Shown here: in pieces, positions 54,171-63,289 of the stretch
How the letters are laid out: the number at the start of each line of letters is the position of its first letter
How positions within the stretch are numbered: the stretch's first letter is position 1
Source: Verrucomicrobiota bacterium
GTDB taxonomy: Bacteria > Verrucomicrobiota > Verrucomicrobiia > Verrucomicrobiales > DEV007
Direction of reading: 5' to 3'
NCBI GenBank assembly: GCA_020630975.1
Contig: JAHDID010000014.1
Location: forward strand, 34,283 to 98,282
Length of the DNA stretch: 64,000 nt
Made by a program: the position numbers and the translations under genes
Notes under the pieces: model-generated
The model's input: the letters and a program-made list of their open reading frames with translations, nothing else
Database searches by the model: none
What the model was told of the DNA's origin: nothing

Positions 54171-56261
54171 TTACTTGTTGGCAGCAGCTTTCTCAGCAGC
54201 AGCCTTCTCGATGATCTCGTCAGAGACGTTTCGTGGACAAGGTGAGTAGTGTGCGAACTCCATGGAGAATTGGCCGCGACCCGATGTCATCGTACGTAGG
54301 TCGCCGATGTAGCCGAACATCATGCTCAGAGGTGCCTCTGCCTTGATGCGCACACCAGTCGGAGTGGTGTCCTGGCTCTTGATCATGCCGCGACGACGGT
54401 TGAGGTCGCCGATCACGTCACCCACGTGGTCTTCTGGAGTGAAGACGTCGAGGTTCATGATAGGCTCGAGGAGCTGAGCACCTGCCTTGGGCATGGTCTG
54501 GCGATAAGCTGCCTTAGCAGCAGTCTCGAATGCCACAGCCGAGGAGTCCACTGCGTGGAAGCCACCGTCGATCAGAGTCACCTTGAAGTCCAAGCAAGGG
54601 AAGCCAGCGAGCACACCCTTTTCCTTGGAAAGGTTAAAGCCCTTCTCCACAGCTGGGATGAATTCTTTAGGCACGTTACCACCAACAACAGTCGACTCGA
54701 AAGAGAAGCCTTCGCCCGGCTCAGCAGGCTCGATAATGTAGTCGATCTTAGCGAACTGACCACTACCACCAGACTGCTTCTTGTGAGTGTAGCTGTCCTC
54801 GGTGCGAGCCGTGATCGTCTCGCGGTAAGCCACCTGAGGTGCGCCTACTTCTACCTCCACACCGTGTGTACGCTTGAGGATGTCCACCTTGATGTCCAAG
54901 TGCAGCTCGCCCATACCTTTGAGGATGGTCTCGCCGGAGTCTTGATCGGTCTCGACGTAGAAGGAAGGATCCTCTTTCACCATCTTACCGATAGCGACGC
55001 CTAGCTTCTCAGCGTTTGCCTTGTCCTTAGGCGATACCGCCATAGATATCACCGGATCTGGGAATACCATTGGCTCCAGAGTCGCAGGATTTTTCTCATC
55101 ACAGAGTGTGTGACCGGTCTGCACATTCTTCAGACCGACCAGAGCGACGATGTCGCCTGCCTGAGCAGACTCGATCTCCTCACGAGAGTCGGCGTGCATC
55201 TCGACGATACGGCCGACACGCTCAGTCTTCCCGGTGAAAGTATTCAGGATGTTGGTGCCTTTCTCGAGCTTACCGGAGTAGACACGAGTGAAAGTCAGGG
55301 CGCCATACTGGTCGTCCATGATCTTGAAAGCCAACGCACGCAGTGGCTTGTTAGGATCGACTTCAGCGAACTTACCAGTCTCGTTACCCTCTTTGTCGAC
55401 CTCTGGCTGAGGTGGCACGTCAGTTGGGCAAGGTAGGTAATCAACAACCGCGTCGAGCACTAGCTGGATACCTTTGTTCTTGAAAGAAGAACCACAGTAA
55501 GTCGGGAAGAAGTCGAGGTTGATGGTACCCTTGCGGATGCAGGCCTTGAGAGTCGCCTCGTCTGGCTCGTTGCCCTCTAGGTAGGCTTCCATGGCATCGT
55601 CGTCGGCCTCGACAGCCATCTCGATCATCTCAGAGCGGTACTGCTCAGCTTTCTCCTGAAGATCAGCAGGGATGTCGGTGATCTCGTAGTTCTCAGGCTG
55701 GCCGGAGTCGTCCCATACCCATGCCTTCATCGTCATCAGATCGACGACACCAGCGAAGCCATCCTCGATACCGATAGGCAGAGTCATCACCAGTGGCTTA
55801 GCACCGAGTACGTTTTTCACCTGGTCGACCACGCGGTAGAAGTCAGCGCCCAGACGGTCGAGCTTGTTCACGTAGATCACACGAGCGACCTTCGAGTCGT
55901 TGGCGTAGCGCCAGTTGGTCTCGGACTGAGGCTCCACACCGCCAGATCCGCAGAATACACCGACACCGCCGTCGAGAACTTTCAGCGAGCGATACACCTC
56001 GATAGTGAAGTCAACGTGACCCGGAGTATCGATGATGTTGAAGCGATGATCATTCCAGAAACAAGTGGTAGCCGCTGACTGAATGGTGATACCGCGCTCA
56101 GCCTCCTGGTCCATGAAGTCTGTCGTAGCAGCGCCGTCGTGCACCTCACCGATCTTGTGGATCTTACCTGTGAGCTTGAGGATACGCTCAGTGGTAGTGG
56201 TCTTTCCCGCATCCACGTGCGCGAAGATTCCGATATTGCGATACTTCGAGAGATCAGTCAT
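54171..56261 (-). CDS. fusA: Elongation factor G (EF-G2-like)
   Basis: 696 aa. GTPase motifs: G1 [16 protein letters not shown]2 [13 protein letters not shown]3 DTPGHVDF, G4 NKLDR. Domains II-V follow ([47 protein letters not shown]-type domain [23 protein letters not shown]). Features such as [33 protein letters not shown] and [15 protein letters not shown] match, from memory, the second EF-G class (EF-G2) of marine Gammaproteobacteria more than the canonical str-operon form. It is also not flanked by rpsL/rpsG/tuf. So it may be a paralogue specialised in translocation or ribosome recycling. Confidence 0.93.
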   Translation of the reverse strand: MTDLSKYRNIGIFAHVDAGKTTTTERILKLTGKIHKIGEVHDGAATTDFMDQEAERGITIQSAATTCFWNDHRFNIIDTPGHVDFTIEVYRSLKVLDGGVGVFCGSGGVEPQSETNWRYANDSKVARVIYVNKLDRLGADFYRVVDQVKNVLGAKPLVMTLPIGIEDGFAGVVDLMTMKAWVWDDSGQPENYEITDIPADLQEKAEQYRSEMIEMAVEADDDAMEAYLEGNEPDEATLKACIRKGTINLDFFPTYCGSSFKNKGIQLVLDAVVDYLPCPTDVPPQPEVDKEGNETGKFAEVDPNKPLRALAFKIMDDQYGALTFTRVYSGKLEKGTNILNTFTGKTERVGRIVEMHADSREEIESAQAGDIVALVGLKNVQTGHTLCDEKNPATLEPMVFPDPVISMAVSPKDKANAEKLGVAIGKMVKEDPSFYVETDQDSGETILKGMGELHLDIKVDILKRTHGVEVEVGAPQVAYRETITARTEDSYTHKKQSGGSGQFAKIDYIIEPAEPGEGFSFESTVVGGNVPKEFIPAVEKGFNLSKEKGVLAGFPCLDFKVTLIDGGFHAVDSSAVAFETAAKAAYRQTMPKAGAQLLEPIMNLDVFTPEDHVGDVIGDLNRRRGMIKSQDTTPTGVRIKAEAPLSMMFGYIGDLRTMTSGRGQFSMEFAHYSPCPRNVSDEIIEKAAAEKAAANK

Positions 56262-56435
56262 GACATCGTCAGTTGTTTAATATTTCCTAATTAAAAAAAT
56301 TGACGGCTACATTCCTTTCAAAGAAAGGGGTAAGCAACCGAGAAAACGTCCTTTTGTGGAAAAAACTGGACACAGCGCTTGAGTTTTGATTAACGCTGAT
56401 TTTCAACAAATCTGATGGATGTATGGAGGGCGGCT

Positions 56436-57716
56436 CTACACCAAGCCCTCCATCTCGCCCTCGCTCGTCGCGAATTGCTCGAACTCCAATCCTGCTCGAT
56501 GCAGGGCGCTCAGGTACAGATTGGGTAGTGGGTAGTTGTTCTTTTGGTCGAAGGCCAGGTGCCTGCCGTGCTGGTATCCGCCGCCCGCAAACAGCACGGG
56601 CATATTACGGTTGTTGTGGCTGGAGGCATTGCCGAGGTTTGAGGTGAGTAGTACCATGGTGTCTTCCAGCAGATTGCTATCTGGTTGCTCAGAAGACTTG
56701 AGACGACGCAGGAATGCCGCCCACTCATCGATGACGGCTTGCTCCACGAGGGCTAGCTGGTCGAGTTTTTCCTCATCTTTGCCGTGGTGACTCAGGCTGT
56801 GGTAGCCCTCTTCGACTCCTTCGATGTCTTTTGCGCCTGCACTGCCTGGTAGGTGCAGGGTGATGAATCGAGTCGAGTCGGTCTGCAGGGCCAGATACAT
56901 GAGGTCGAGCATCGTGCGCTCGTAATGGACGACGTTGCTGCGATTCACCTTTTCTGGAGGCTTGGCGTTTACCTTGGGCTTAGGTTTGTTGACCCAAGCT
57001 TGATGCGCTTCGAGGCGTTTTTCCATTTCGCGCACGCTGGTGAACCAATCGTCCAGCTTGTCACGATCGCCTTTACCTAGTTCGCGCTGCAAGGATTTTG
57101 CTTCGGCTCCGATCACATCCATGATGCTTTGCCCCTGGCGATTGGATTTGGCTTTAGCATCGCGCTCCCATTTGGCGTCTGGTTTGAATAGCCGATTGAA
57201 AAGACGAATCGGATCCGTCTCGGCAGGGATCATGGCGCCATTCTCGGTGTAGGATGGGCTGTTCGAGGAGCCTGCGTTTAGGACCAGGGAGGGAAAGCGA
57301 GTCTCGTGGCCGAGGTGCTTTGCCATCAATTGATCGAGAGAGATGGTGTTGCGGCTGGTGCTACCACGTGAATTAGGGCAGGCGGAAAAGATGCTGCCTT
57401 CAGCTGTATGCCCACCAGTCACCCCAGGGTGAGACGAGCCGGATACGATGGTGAAGTCTTTGCGCAGATCTTCGTGGGCTTGCAGGTATTTCGAGGCTTT
57501 GTACTGGGTGCCGGCTCCCTCGGGCATCCAATTGGGGGCGTGCAGGCCTAGGGATAGACTGATGCCAACGAAGCGCTTTGGCCTGGCTGGTGCTGAAGCC
57601 GCAAAGGCGGGGCTCATAGCATCTAGCATGGGTAGCGTCAGTGACACTCCAGCTGCTCGCAGCGCGGCGCGCCGTGAAAGAGATCGGTTGAAATTGAAGT
57701 GAACAGTCTTGTCCAT
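56436..57716 (-). CDS. DUF1552 family protein, second pair
   Basis: 426 aa with a Tat-like signal (SRRAALRAAGVSLTLPML). Motifs: KRFVGISLSLGLHAPNWMPEGAG, FTIVSGSSHPGVTGGHTAEGSIF, FPSLVLNAGSSNSPSYTENG, REMEKRLEAHQAW, LMYLALQTDSTRFITLHLPG, SLSHHGKDEEK, TSNLGNASSHNNRNMPVLFAGGGYQHGRHL. It begins 11 bp after its DUF1592 partner's stop, so the pair is cotranscribed. It is a homologue of the 13903 protein; its activity is unknown. Confidence 0.92.
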   Translation of the reverse strand: MDKTVHFNFNRSLSRRAALRAAGVSLTLPMLDAMSPAFAASAPARPKRFVGISLSLGLHAPNWMPEGAGTQYKASKYLQAHEDLRKDFTIVSGSSHPGVTGGHTAEGSIFSACPNSRGSTSRNTISLDQLMAKHLGHETRFPSLVLNAGSSNSPSYTENGAMIPAETDPIRLFNRLFKPDAKWERDAKAKSNRQGQSIMDVIGAEAKSLQRELGKGDRDKLDDWFTSVREMEKRLEAHQAWVNKPKPKVNAKPPEKVNRSNVVHYERTMLDLMYLALQTDSTRFITLHLPGSAGAKDIEGVEEGYHSLSHHGKDEEKLDQLALVEQAVIDEWAAFLRRLKSSEQPDSNLLEDTMVLLTSNLGNASSHNNRNMPVLFAGGGYQHGRHLAFDQKNNYPLPNLYLSALHRAGLEFEQFATSEGEMEGLV

Positions 57717-57727
57717 AGCTAGATGAG

Positions 57728-60136
57728 TTACTTGATTTGGAAGGGTCGGCTGCGGATCACCTCAGTCAAGATGGAGCGCATACCGTAGTCGGAGGCACTG
57801 CAGGTCTCCACGATTTTATTGAGATGCGGCCGGTCGCTAAAGGTGGGCTCTGCACCTGTGGCATAGCTGAGCAGGTGGCCAGCTAGCGTCTTAGTGAGCA
57901 CCTGAGGTCGCTTGGCGTGAATCGCTTTCCATCCAGCTATCGTCTCAAAAGGCTGTCCTTCTGGGGTGATGCCCGAGGGATCGACTTTTGCGGATTTCGA
58001 GCTGCTGCCGTAGCGGGAGCGCCACAGTCCTGTCGGGTCGAATACCTCAAAGGCATACCCAGCTGGATCGATTTTTTGGTGGCAGCCCATGCAGCTTTCG
58101 CTGCTGCTGTGTTTGGCGAGCTGGTCGCGTATGCTCACTGCTCCGCGGATGTCTGGCTCGACCGCAGGTATACCTGGTGGTGGCGGTGGGATATGGCGCC
58201 CAAGGATGCGTTCATTCATATACACCCCTCGGATGATCGGCGAGGTGGTCGAGCCATCAGCGGTTACTTTTAGCACCGAGGCGTGAGTCACTAGACCGCC
58301 ACGCGGATTGTTGCCGAGCGATACTTTTTGAAATCCGCCGCCCAGTTTGAGGTTTGGCTTTAAATCCTTAACTTGGTCGAGACGGTAAAAGCGGTACAGC
58401 CTCTCGTTGAGCATAGCGAAATCACTTTGGATCAGATGGCTCACTGGGAGATCGTTGCGAAACAGATAGCGCAGATACAGCCGAGTCTCCTCGAGTATGG
58501 AGGCCTGCACCACAGGATCGAAAGTCCGGTAGCGGCCATCAGGGGTGGTGAAGTTGATTTCGTTTAGCTTCAGCCATTGGTCGGAAAAGCTGGCGATAAA
58601 GCGGTCGAAGCGGCTGTGATTAATCAGTCTGTCGATCGCCTCGTCGAGACCTTTGCCAGTCAGCAGCCCCTGGTCTGCCTGCTGGCGGAGTGTCCAATCG
58701 GGAGCGCTAGACCAGAGCATGTAGCTGAGCCGCGTGGCCAGAGCGTGCTGATCGAGATCGCCAGGCGGCTCATAGAGTGTGAGAAATCGGGGCGAACACA
58801 GTATCGCGCGATAGCCCGACATCAGCGCATCTCTAGGGCTGCCGCGCTGGGCGAGTTCTTGCTCCGCTAGCTTTTGATAGGGCGCTAGCTGCTCGCTAGT
58901 CACTGGCCTGCGAAAGGCGCGATTGGCGAAAGAGCGAATACGACTGTTCACAAAGGTCTTCTTTTTCTCGCGAGATCGCTGGGACACCTCATCATAATCC
59001 ACGCCCTCTCCCAGTAGGATCTTGCTGACACGCTCGCGATCAGAGTAGGGGTAGATCCGCTCGATGTGGATGCCATCGAGAGCGATGCCATGAGTGCCAT
59101 CACCTATTAGGTCGCTGCCCTTGAAATTGACGGTGCCACCTTTAGTCGACCAATCAGGGCGAGGGGTAGTGGCATCTTCCGGTGTCAGCTTGAGCATCGA
59201 TTTGCCCTCGATCCATGCCGTGTAGGTGAGGTCGCGCTTTTTCCGAGTCGCTTCTATATTGGCTATATGGTAAAGGACCGGGGCTGATGAGCTGCAAGCA
59301 CCTGATTTCAGAGTGCCCCAGATGACATCCGTGTTCACGGCGTGCACATTCTTTAGCGTCACGCGATACCAGCCATCATCAGGCACTGTGGTGGCCGCCA
59401 TTCGCCCGTAGAACTGCAGGCGAAACGGCCACGAGATCGCCCGGCCATCGGCAAAGTCCTGCAGAGTGCGATAATTACCACCCCTCCAGCCTTCTTTACC
59501 GAGTTGGTGGCCGTTTAGATTTTTGGCAAAGGTCTCATCGCCTTTTAGCGCGCGATCGAATGCCTCTTTCAGCGCCACTTCGGCAACCTCCAGATACCGC
59601 TCTAGCAGGTGGTGTGATAGTTGTTGGGATTCGGCTTGGGTCTCAAAAATTCCTGTCGCGGCATCGGGCGGCAGCAGATCGACCAGCGGGATATCGATGC
59701 CGAGCATGTCGTGCAGCGTGTGCTCATACTCTCGCCGAGTCAGGCGACGGGAGTGCACTCTGCCGTTGGCTTTGACTTGTTTAGCGCTGGTTTTGTAGAG
59801 TTGCGGCTGCAGGGTGTCGAGCAGACTGGCGAGTTGGTCTTTTTCAGGGCGAGCCTTCTTTTTGGGCGGCATTTCACCAGCTTTGGCGCGATCGACGACA
59901 TGCACCCAAGATTCAAAAACGTGGGGATCCGAGAGATCAAAGCCAAGGTCGAGCAAATTGAGGCCGCCCTTCTGCACGGAGTCATCATGGCAGTCATAAC
60001 AGTGAGCCTCTAGAAATGCATCGATAGGCTCAGGAATCTCAGTCGCAGCAGCGAGTAGCGAAAAACTGGTCACACCACAACCCCCAAAGACTGAGGCTGC
60101 GAGCAGTGAAAGAGGGCGATTGAGGCGGAATACCAT
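57728..60136 (-). CDS. DUF1587/1592/1588/1585 planctomycete-type cytochrome-like protein, second pair
   Basis: 802 aa with an N-terminal signal (about residues 1-32). CYDCHDD (Cys46-His50) is the N-terminal haem site. Next come VHSRRLTRREYEHTLHDMLGIDIPL (DUF1587), MLWSSAPDWTLRQQADQGLLT and SFSDQWLKLNEINFTTPD (DUF1592), GGLVTHASVLKVTADGSTTSPIIRGVYMNERILG (DUF1588), and SCMGCHQKIDPAGYAFEVFDPTG with the second haem. The gene is first in a two-gene operon with DUF1552. It is homologous to the 11453 protein but diverged through the middle. Confidence 0.9.
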   Translation of the reverse strand: MVFRLNRPLSLLAASVFGGCGVTSFSLLAAATEIPEPIDAFLEAHCYDCHDDSVQKGGLNLLDLGFDLSDPHVFESWVHVVDRAKAGEMPPKKKARPEKDQLASLLDTLQPQLYKTSAKQVKANGRVHSRRLTRREYEHTLHDMLGIDIPLVDLLPPDAATGIFETQAESQQLSHHLLERYLEVAEVALKEAFDRALKGDETFAKNLNGHQLGKEGWRGGNYRTLQDFADGRAISWPFRLQFYGRMAATTVPDDGWYRVTLKNVHAVNTDVIWGTLKSGACSSSAPVLYHIANIEATRKKRDLTYTAWIEGKSMLKLTPEDATTPRPDWSTKGGTVNFKGSDLIGDGTHGIALDGIHIERIYPYSDRERVSKILLGEGVDYDEVSQRSREKKKTFVNSRIRSFANRAFRRPVTSEQLAPYQKLAEQELAQRGSPRDALMSGYRAILCSPRFLTLYEPPGDLDQHALATRLSYMLWSSAPDWTLRQQADQGLLTGKGLDEAIDRLINHSRFDRFIASFSDQWLKLNEINFTTPDGRYRTFDPVVQASILEETRLYLRYLFRNDLPVSHLIQSDFAMLNERLYRFYRLDQVKDLKPNLKLGGGFQKVSLGNNPRGGLVTHASVLKVTADGSTTSPIIRGVYMNERILGRHIPPPPPGIPAVEPDIRGAVSIRDQLAKHSSSESCMGCHQKIDPAGYAFEVFDPTGLWRSRYGSSSKSAKVDPSGITPEGQPFETIAGWKAIHAKRPQVLTKTLAGHLLSYATGAEPTFSDRPHLNKIVETCSASDYGMRSILTEVIRSRPFQIK

Positions 60137-60180
60137 GTTTCTGCAATATCCCTACGGCAGACCGCTATCGCAAGTACCAC

Positions 60181-60217
60181 AAAAAAGCCCAACTTCAGGT
60201 TAACCTGAAGTTGGGCT
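60181..60217 (-). terminator. Terminator with perfect 32-bp palindrome
   Basis: AGCCCAACTTCAGGTT (60186-60201) is followed directly by its exact complement (60202-60217). Six A residues at 60181-60186 become TTTTTT on the minus strand, so this ends the prepilin transcript reading leftward. Confidence 0.92.
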
Positions 60218-60242
60218 CGAAAGTTTGATCTGTTTTACTCTA

Positions 60243-60280
60243 AATTCAATAGGGTATAGAAAAAGCTAAATAGGGTACAA
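60243..60280 (+). repeat. Paired CAATAGGGTACA repeat, locus D (degenerate)
   Basis: CAATAGGGTATA at 60247-60258 and AAATAGGGTACA at 60268-60279, period 21 bp, preceded by AATT. It lies 12 bp beyond the stop of the minus-strand prepilin gene and ahead of its terminator, so it is part of that gene's transcribed 3' region. It is the most diverged of the four copies. Confidence 0.82.
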
Positions 60281-60291
60281 TGACCCCGAGA

Positions 60292-60999
60292 TTATGGGAA
60301 CAGAACGTTACCTGACTTGGTGTCGAGGAAACCGCCGCTGATTTTGCCCTCATCATCGCGCTCCATCTCTTCAAAGATGTTCTCGATTGAACCATCTTTA
60401 GATTTCACGGTAGAACCAGGCGCTGACCCAGAGAGGGTGTTTGTTTCCACATGTCCGTCGACATAAGCAACAACACACTTACGTAGCTTCAACCAGGGGT
60501 GGAATTCGCCCATCACGCCGGCGCCATCCATCAAGCCATTGAAGGCCAGTGGTGAGTTGGAAAACGAGGAATCATCCTGACCCGCAGCGTAACCATAAAC
60601 GCACTCCTCAGGGAGTAGCTCGCCATCGATTTTTGGCGGACGACGACGCTCTGGATCCTTGGTGCGGCTCCAGAAAGCAGTTTCCACGTCGATGTATTCA
60701 GGCATCAGTTGCTGGAAGGCATCTGTAGATGTGCCGAAAGAGGTTTCACCTTCAGCCGCTTCTCCGTCACCCTCATCCAGATCAAAGGTAGGGTAGAGAC
60801 CATCCCAGTCACTGGAATAGTTGCGGCACGCGAGTGCGATATTTTTCAGATTATTGACGTCTTTGACCATATCACCTTTTGCTTTCACGTTGTTAAGCGC
60901 TGGTGCGGTCAAACTCGCCAGTACGGCAATGATCGCGATCACGATCAGCAGTTCGATCAGGGTGAAACCCTGTCTCGACCGATTTTGTTTATTTTTCAT
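60292..60999 (-). CDS. Prepilin-type N-terminal methylation domain protein (pseudopilin)
   Basis: 235 aa. The leader KNKQNRSRQG is followed by FTLIELLIVIAIIAVLASLTAPAL: a type IV prepilin cleavage site after Gly with the mature Phe1 and Glu5. The C-terminal globular part has CVYGYAAGQDDSSFSNSPLAFNGL and CVVAYVDGHVETN, in line with the large family of PulG-like proteins in Verrucomicrobiota and Planctomycetota. It may be a pilus or type II secretion minor subunit. It is a single gene; pilus ATPases are 40 kb away. Confidence 0.92.
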   Translation of the reverse strand: MKNKQNRSRQGFTLIELLIVIAIIAVLASLTAPALNNVKAKGDMVKDVNNLKNIALACRNYSSDWDGLYPTFDLDEGDGEAAEGETSFGTSTDAFQQLMPEYIDVETAFWSRTKDPERRRPPKIDGELLPEECVYGYAAGQDDSSFSNSPLAFNGLMDGAGVMGEFHPWLKLRKCVVAYVDGHVETNTLSGSAPGSTVKSKDGSIENIFEEMERDDEGKISGGFLDTKSGNVLFP

Positions 61000-61138
61000 A
61001 GTATGTATTTATTTTTATTATTTATCAGGCTCCACTGAGCGGTGCCTGGGTATTATTTGGGTATGAACGCATTGTAAGAACGCGCACTTCCACCCTGATA
61101 TTGTCATTTATCCAATTTTAGGACAAGAAAATTCGGTC

Positions 61139-62644
61139 CTAGTTAGCCTTGGATGTGGTGTGTGCCTGCAGGATGCGAGCGATCTCTTCGATTCCTGTGA
61201 CAGAGGCCTGCGCGCCATGATCAGATTCGATGATCGCCTCCGAGGTGACTCCATCGATGGAGGAGCTGGAACGCTCGACGATTTTATCGCATTTGCCGAT
61301 GATCGAGTGGTACTTCACCTTAGGATTCAGCGGCAGTTCTGAAAACAGCTCGCCAAGGCTGTTGCCGGGTCGCATGTGTTCGATGCTGTTGGGGAAATCT
61401 GCGACCAAATGTAGGCCTTCTGTGGTCAGGAGTTCAGGGTGTTTTCTCAAGACTTTGGTGGCCTCCAGTAGATCACGCGGTGTGCGTACGACTTCGTCGA
61501 TCAGCTCCACACTGCGGCGCCCAGTGATCCCAGCTCCTCGGTGGGGAGTGGCGACGAAAATAGCCCGCTCAACCTCCGGCAAGGGCTCAAAGAAAAACAT
61601 CGCGCGGAGCTCAGCTTGCTGCGAGCGGCTGATTGGTAGGCTCTCGGGAGCGACTTTGAAATAAGCCTGCCATTGCTTCTGACCGCTATTCTGTGTCAGA
61701 GCCTTAGCCATTAGGCCGCCCATGCTATGCCCGATGAGAACCATGCCTTCGCGCTCTGCACCAAGAGCGGCTCGGCTTTGGGTGACTTGTTGCACTGCGC
61801 TGCGCAGTTCCTCAGCGAGAAAGGGAATTGGCGCGCCTGTGGGGTAATTGAAAACCCAAAATTCGTACTGCTCACGCACTTCAGGGATGCGCATCAGGCT
61901 GTTGATGGCGTTGTTCCACGAGTTGGTGGTCGAGTAGATACCGTGCACTAGGACGACAGGTGTCTTTTTTGGATGAAAACCGAAAACTCTTACGATGCCC
62001 ATACGTGGTGAAAATCGCTCGTAGTTCAGCACTGCTGTCAGCCTCTGAAATTCGCGCTGCCTAGCATGAATATCTTTGGCCAGCGGTGCGACAAAGTTCA
62101 TGGCCAAAGGTGTCTGTCTGACACCGATCGCTGAGCGGCTCGTGCTATCTATTAATCGCAGATTCACTCCGTCAGAAACAACCGTAGCAGGGACCCATAG
62201 CCCGTCTTCTGGCACGAGAGGGTCGCTAGCTGTAGGCTGGAGGCGGAGTGCTACAGGTATCCCGACTCCAGGGATGCTGCTTTTGTCGCAAAAGCCTCGT
62301 TGCACTTTGATGGTATCTGCGATCAGTAGTTGGTCGATTCGATCAGCGCCATGGATCTGGCTCGTATCGATAGCGGTCAGATTGGGTGGGCCGTCTTGCC
62401 CGTGCAGCTTGGCTACGAGTTTGCGCAGCTCGCTGTTGTATTGAGTAGCTACACTCTCATCGAGATCGCCGCTCTGTAGTTTAGCCCATGCAGTCGCGAT
62501 AGTTTTGTTATCTGCATTCTGGACCTTCGCTGCGATGGGTTGTTGCTGGTACAGCCTGACCTTGGTGGAGCAGCTGCACAGGGAGATAGCAGAGCACAAG
62601 AGGGCCGCTAGCTGCCACAGATAGAGTGAGTAGAGGCGGTCCAT
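61139..62644 (-). CDS. Lipoprotein alpha/beta hydrolase (lipase-like)
   Basis: 501 aa. Lipobox LCSC with lipidated Cys25. The N-terminal 200 residues form an uncharacterised domain, followed by the hydrolase: PVVLVHGIYSTTNSWNNAI (oxyanion), FWVFNYPTGAPIPFLAEELR, GMVLIGHSMGGLMAKALT (nucleophile Ser in GHSMGG), FVATPHRGAGITGRR, and a late SDHGAQ with the probable catalytic His. It resembles PGAP1/LipA-type esterases tethered to the membrane. It is convergent with nothing close; the 139-bp gap to the prepilin contains the latter's promoter. Confidence 0.88.
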   Translation of the reverse strand: MDRLYSLYLWQLAALLCSAISLCSCSTKVRLYQQQPIAAKVQNADNKTIATAWAKLQSGDLDESVATQYNSELRKLVAKLHGQDGPPNLTAIDTSQIHGADRIDQLLIADTIKVQRGFCDKSSIPGVGIPVALRLQPTASDPLVPEDGLWVPATVVSDGVNLRLIDSTSRSAIGVRQTPLAMNFVAPLAKDIHARQREFQRLTAVLNYERFSPRMGIVRVFGFHPKKTPVVLVHGIYSTTNSWNNAINSLMRIPEVREQYEFWVFNYPTGAPIPFLAEELRSAVQQVTQSRAALGAEREGMVLIGHSMGGLMAKALTQNSGQKQWQAYFKVAPESLPISRSQQAELRAMFFFEPLPEVERAIFVATPHRGAGITGRRSVELIDEVVRTPRDLLEATKVLRKHPELLTTEGLHLVADFPNSIEHMRPGNSLGELFSELPLNPKVKYHSIIGKCDKIVERSSSSIDGVTSEAIIESDHGAQASVTGIEEIARILQAHTTSKAN

Positions 62645-62767
62645 AGGTCAGAAGGGCTGATTTTCGCGATAACGTAAAAAATATCAAACATTAGATTTTG
62701 GTATTTCTATGGAATGTTGTTATGGTGGTGCTCCGCACTTTTTCTGTTTCTTTCCCGTTTCTACGCA

Positions 62768-63241
62768 ATGGCACTACGATTCATCGGTGGTAATTCAGTG
62801 GAGTCTCACAGCTTGTCTGTGAACATCGGCCTGCTGTTCTTGCGCTTCGCCACCGTCTGCACCTTGGTTTACTACGAGTTAGCCATTCATTTGGGAAAAG
62901 CGTGGAATAATGTCTGGCAGGATGAAGTACAGTGGGGATTGGTCGATCAATTCACAGATTTGAATCTACCCCTCCCGAGTCCTTTGGCAGTCACGGTGAT
63001 TTTAGCGGCTTTTTTGACGGCGATTGGGCTGTTACTTGGTTTCCTTTGTCGTGTTAACTCACTGATTCTCATAGGTATTTTTGGCTTTCTGCTGCTCTAC
63101 CAAGTGAAGACATCCGACAATTTCACACCCGAAGTGATCGTGGTGTACCTGATCATCATGGCCACATTATTCATCGTTGGCGCTGGTAGATTTTCCATGG
63201 ATCACATCCTGACCTCGCAGCGGATTAGGAGAAAGGGTTGA
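62768..63241 (+). CDS. DoxX family membrane protein
   Basis: 157 aa from ATG 62768 (a start at 62714 would add 18 hydrophobic residues and may create an extra helix). Four transmembrane helices; the DoxX pattern NIGLLFLRFATVCTLVYYELAIHLGKAWN with the GLLFLR entry, then LAVTVILAAFLTAIGLLLGFLCRVNSLILIGIFGFLLLYQVK. DoxX members are linked to redox stress or quinone metabolism. It is 48 bp upstream of the helicase gene. Confidence 0.85.
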   Translation: MALRFIGGNSVESHSLSVNIGLLFLRFATVCTLVYYELAIHLGKAWNNVWQDEVQWGLVDQFTDLNLPLPSPLAVTVILAAFLTAIGLLLGFLCRVNSLILIGIFGFLLLYQVKTSDNFTPEVIVVYLIIMATLFIVGAGRFSMDHILTSQRIRRKG

Positions 63242-63289
63242 AAAACTTTGGTTCGCCGCGAGGGTGGCATTTTTCCGTAGCGAATCACC

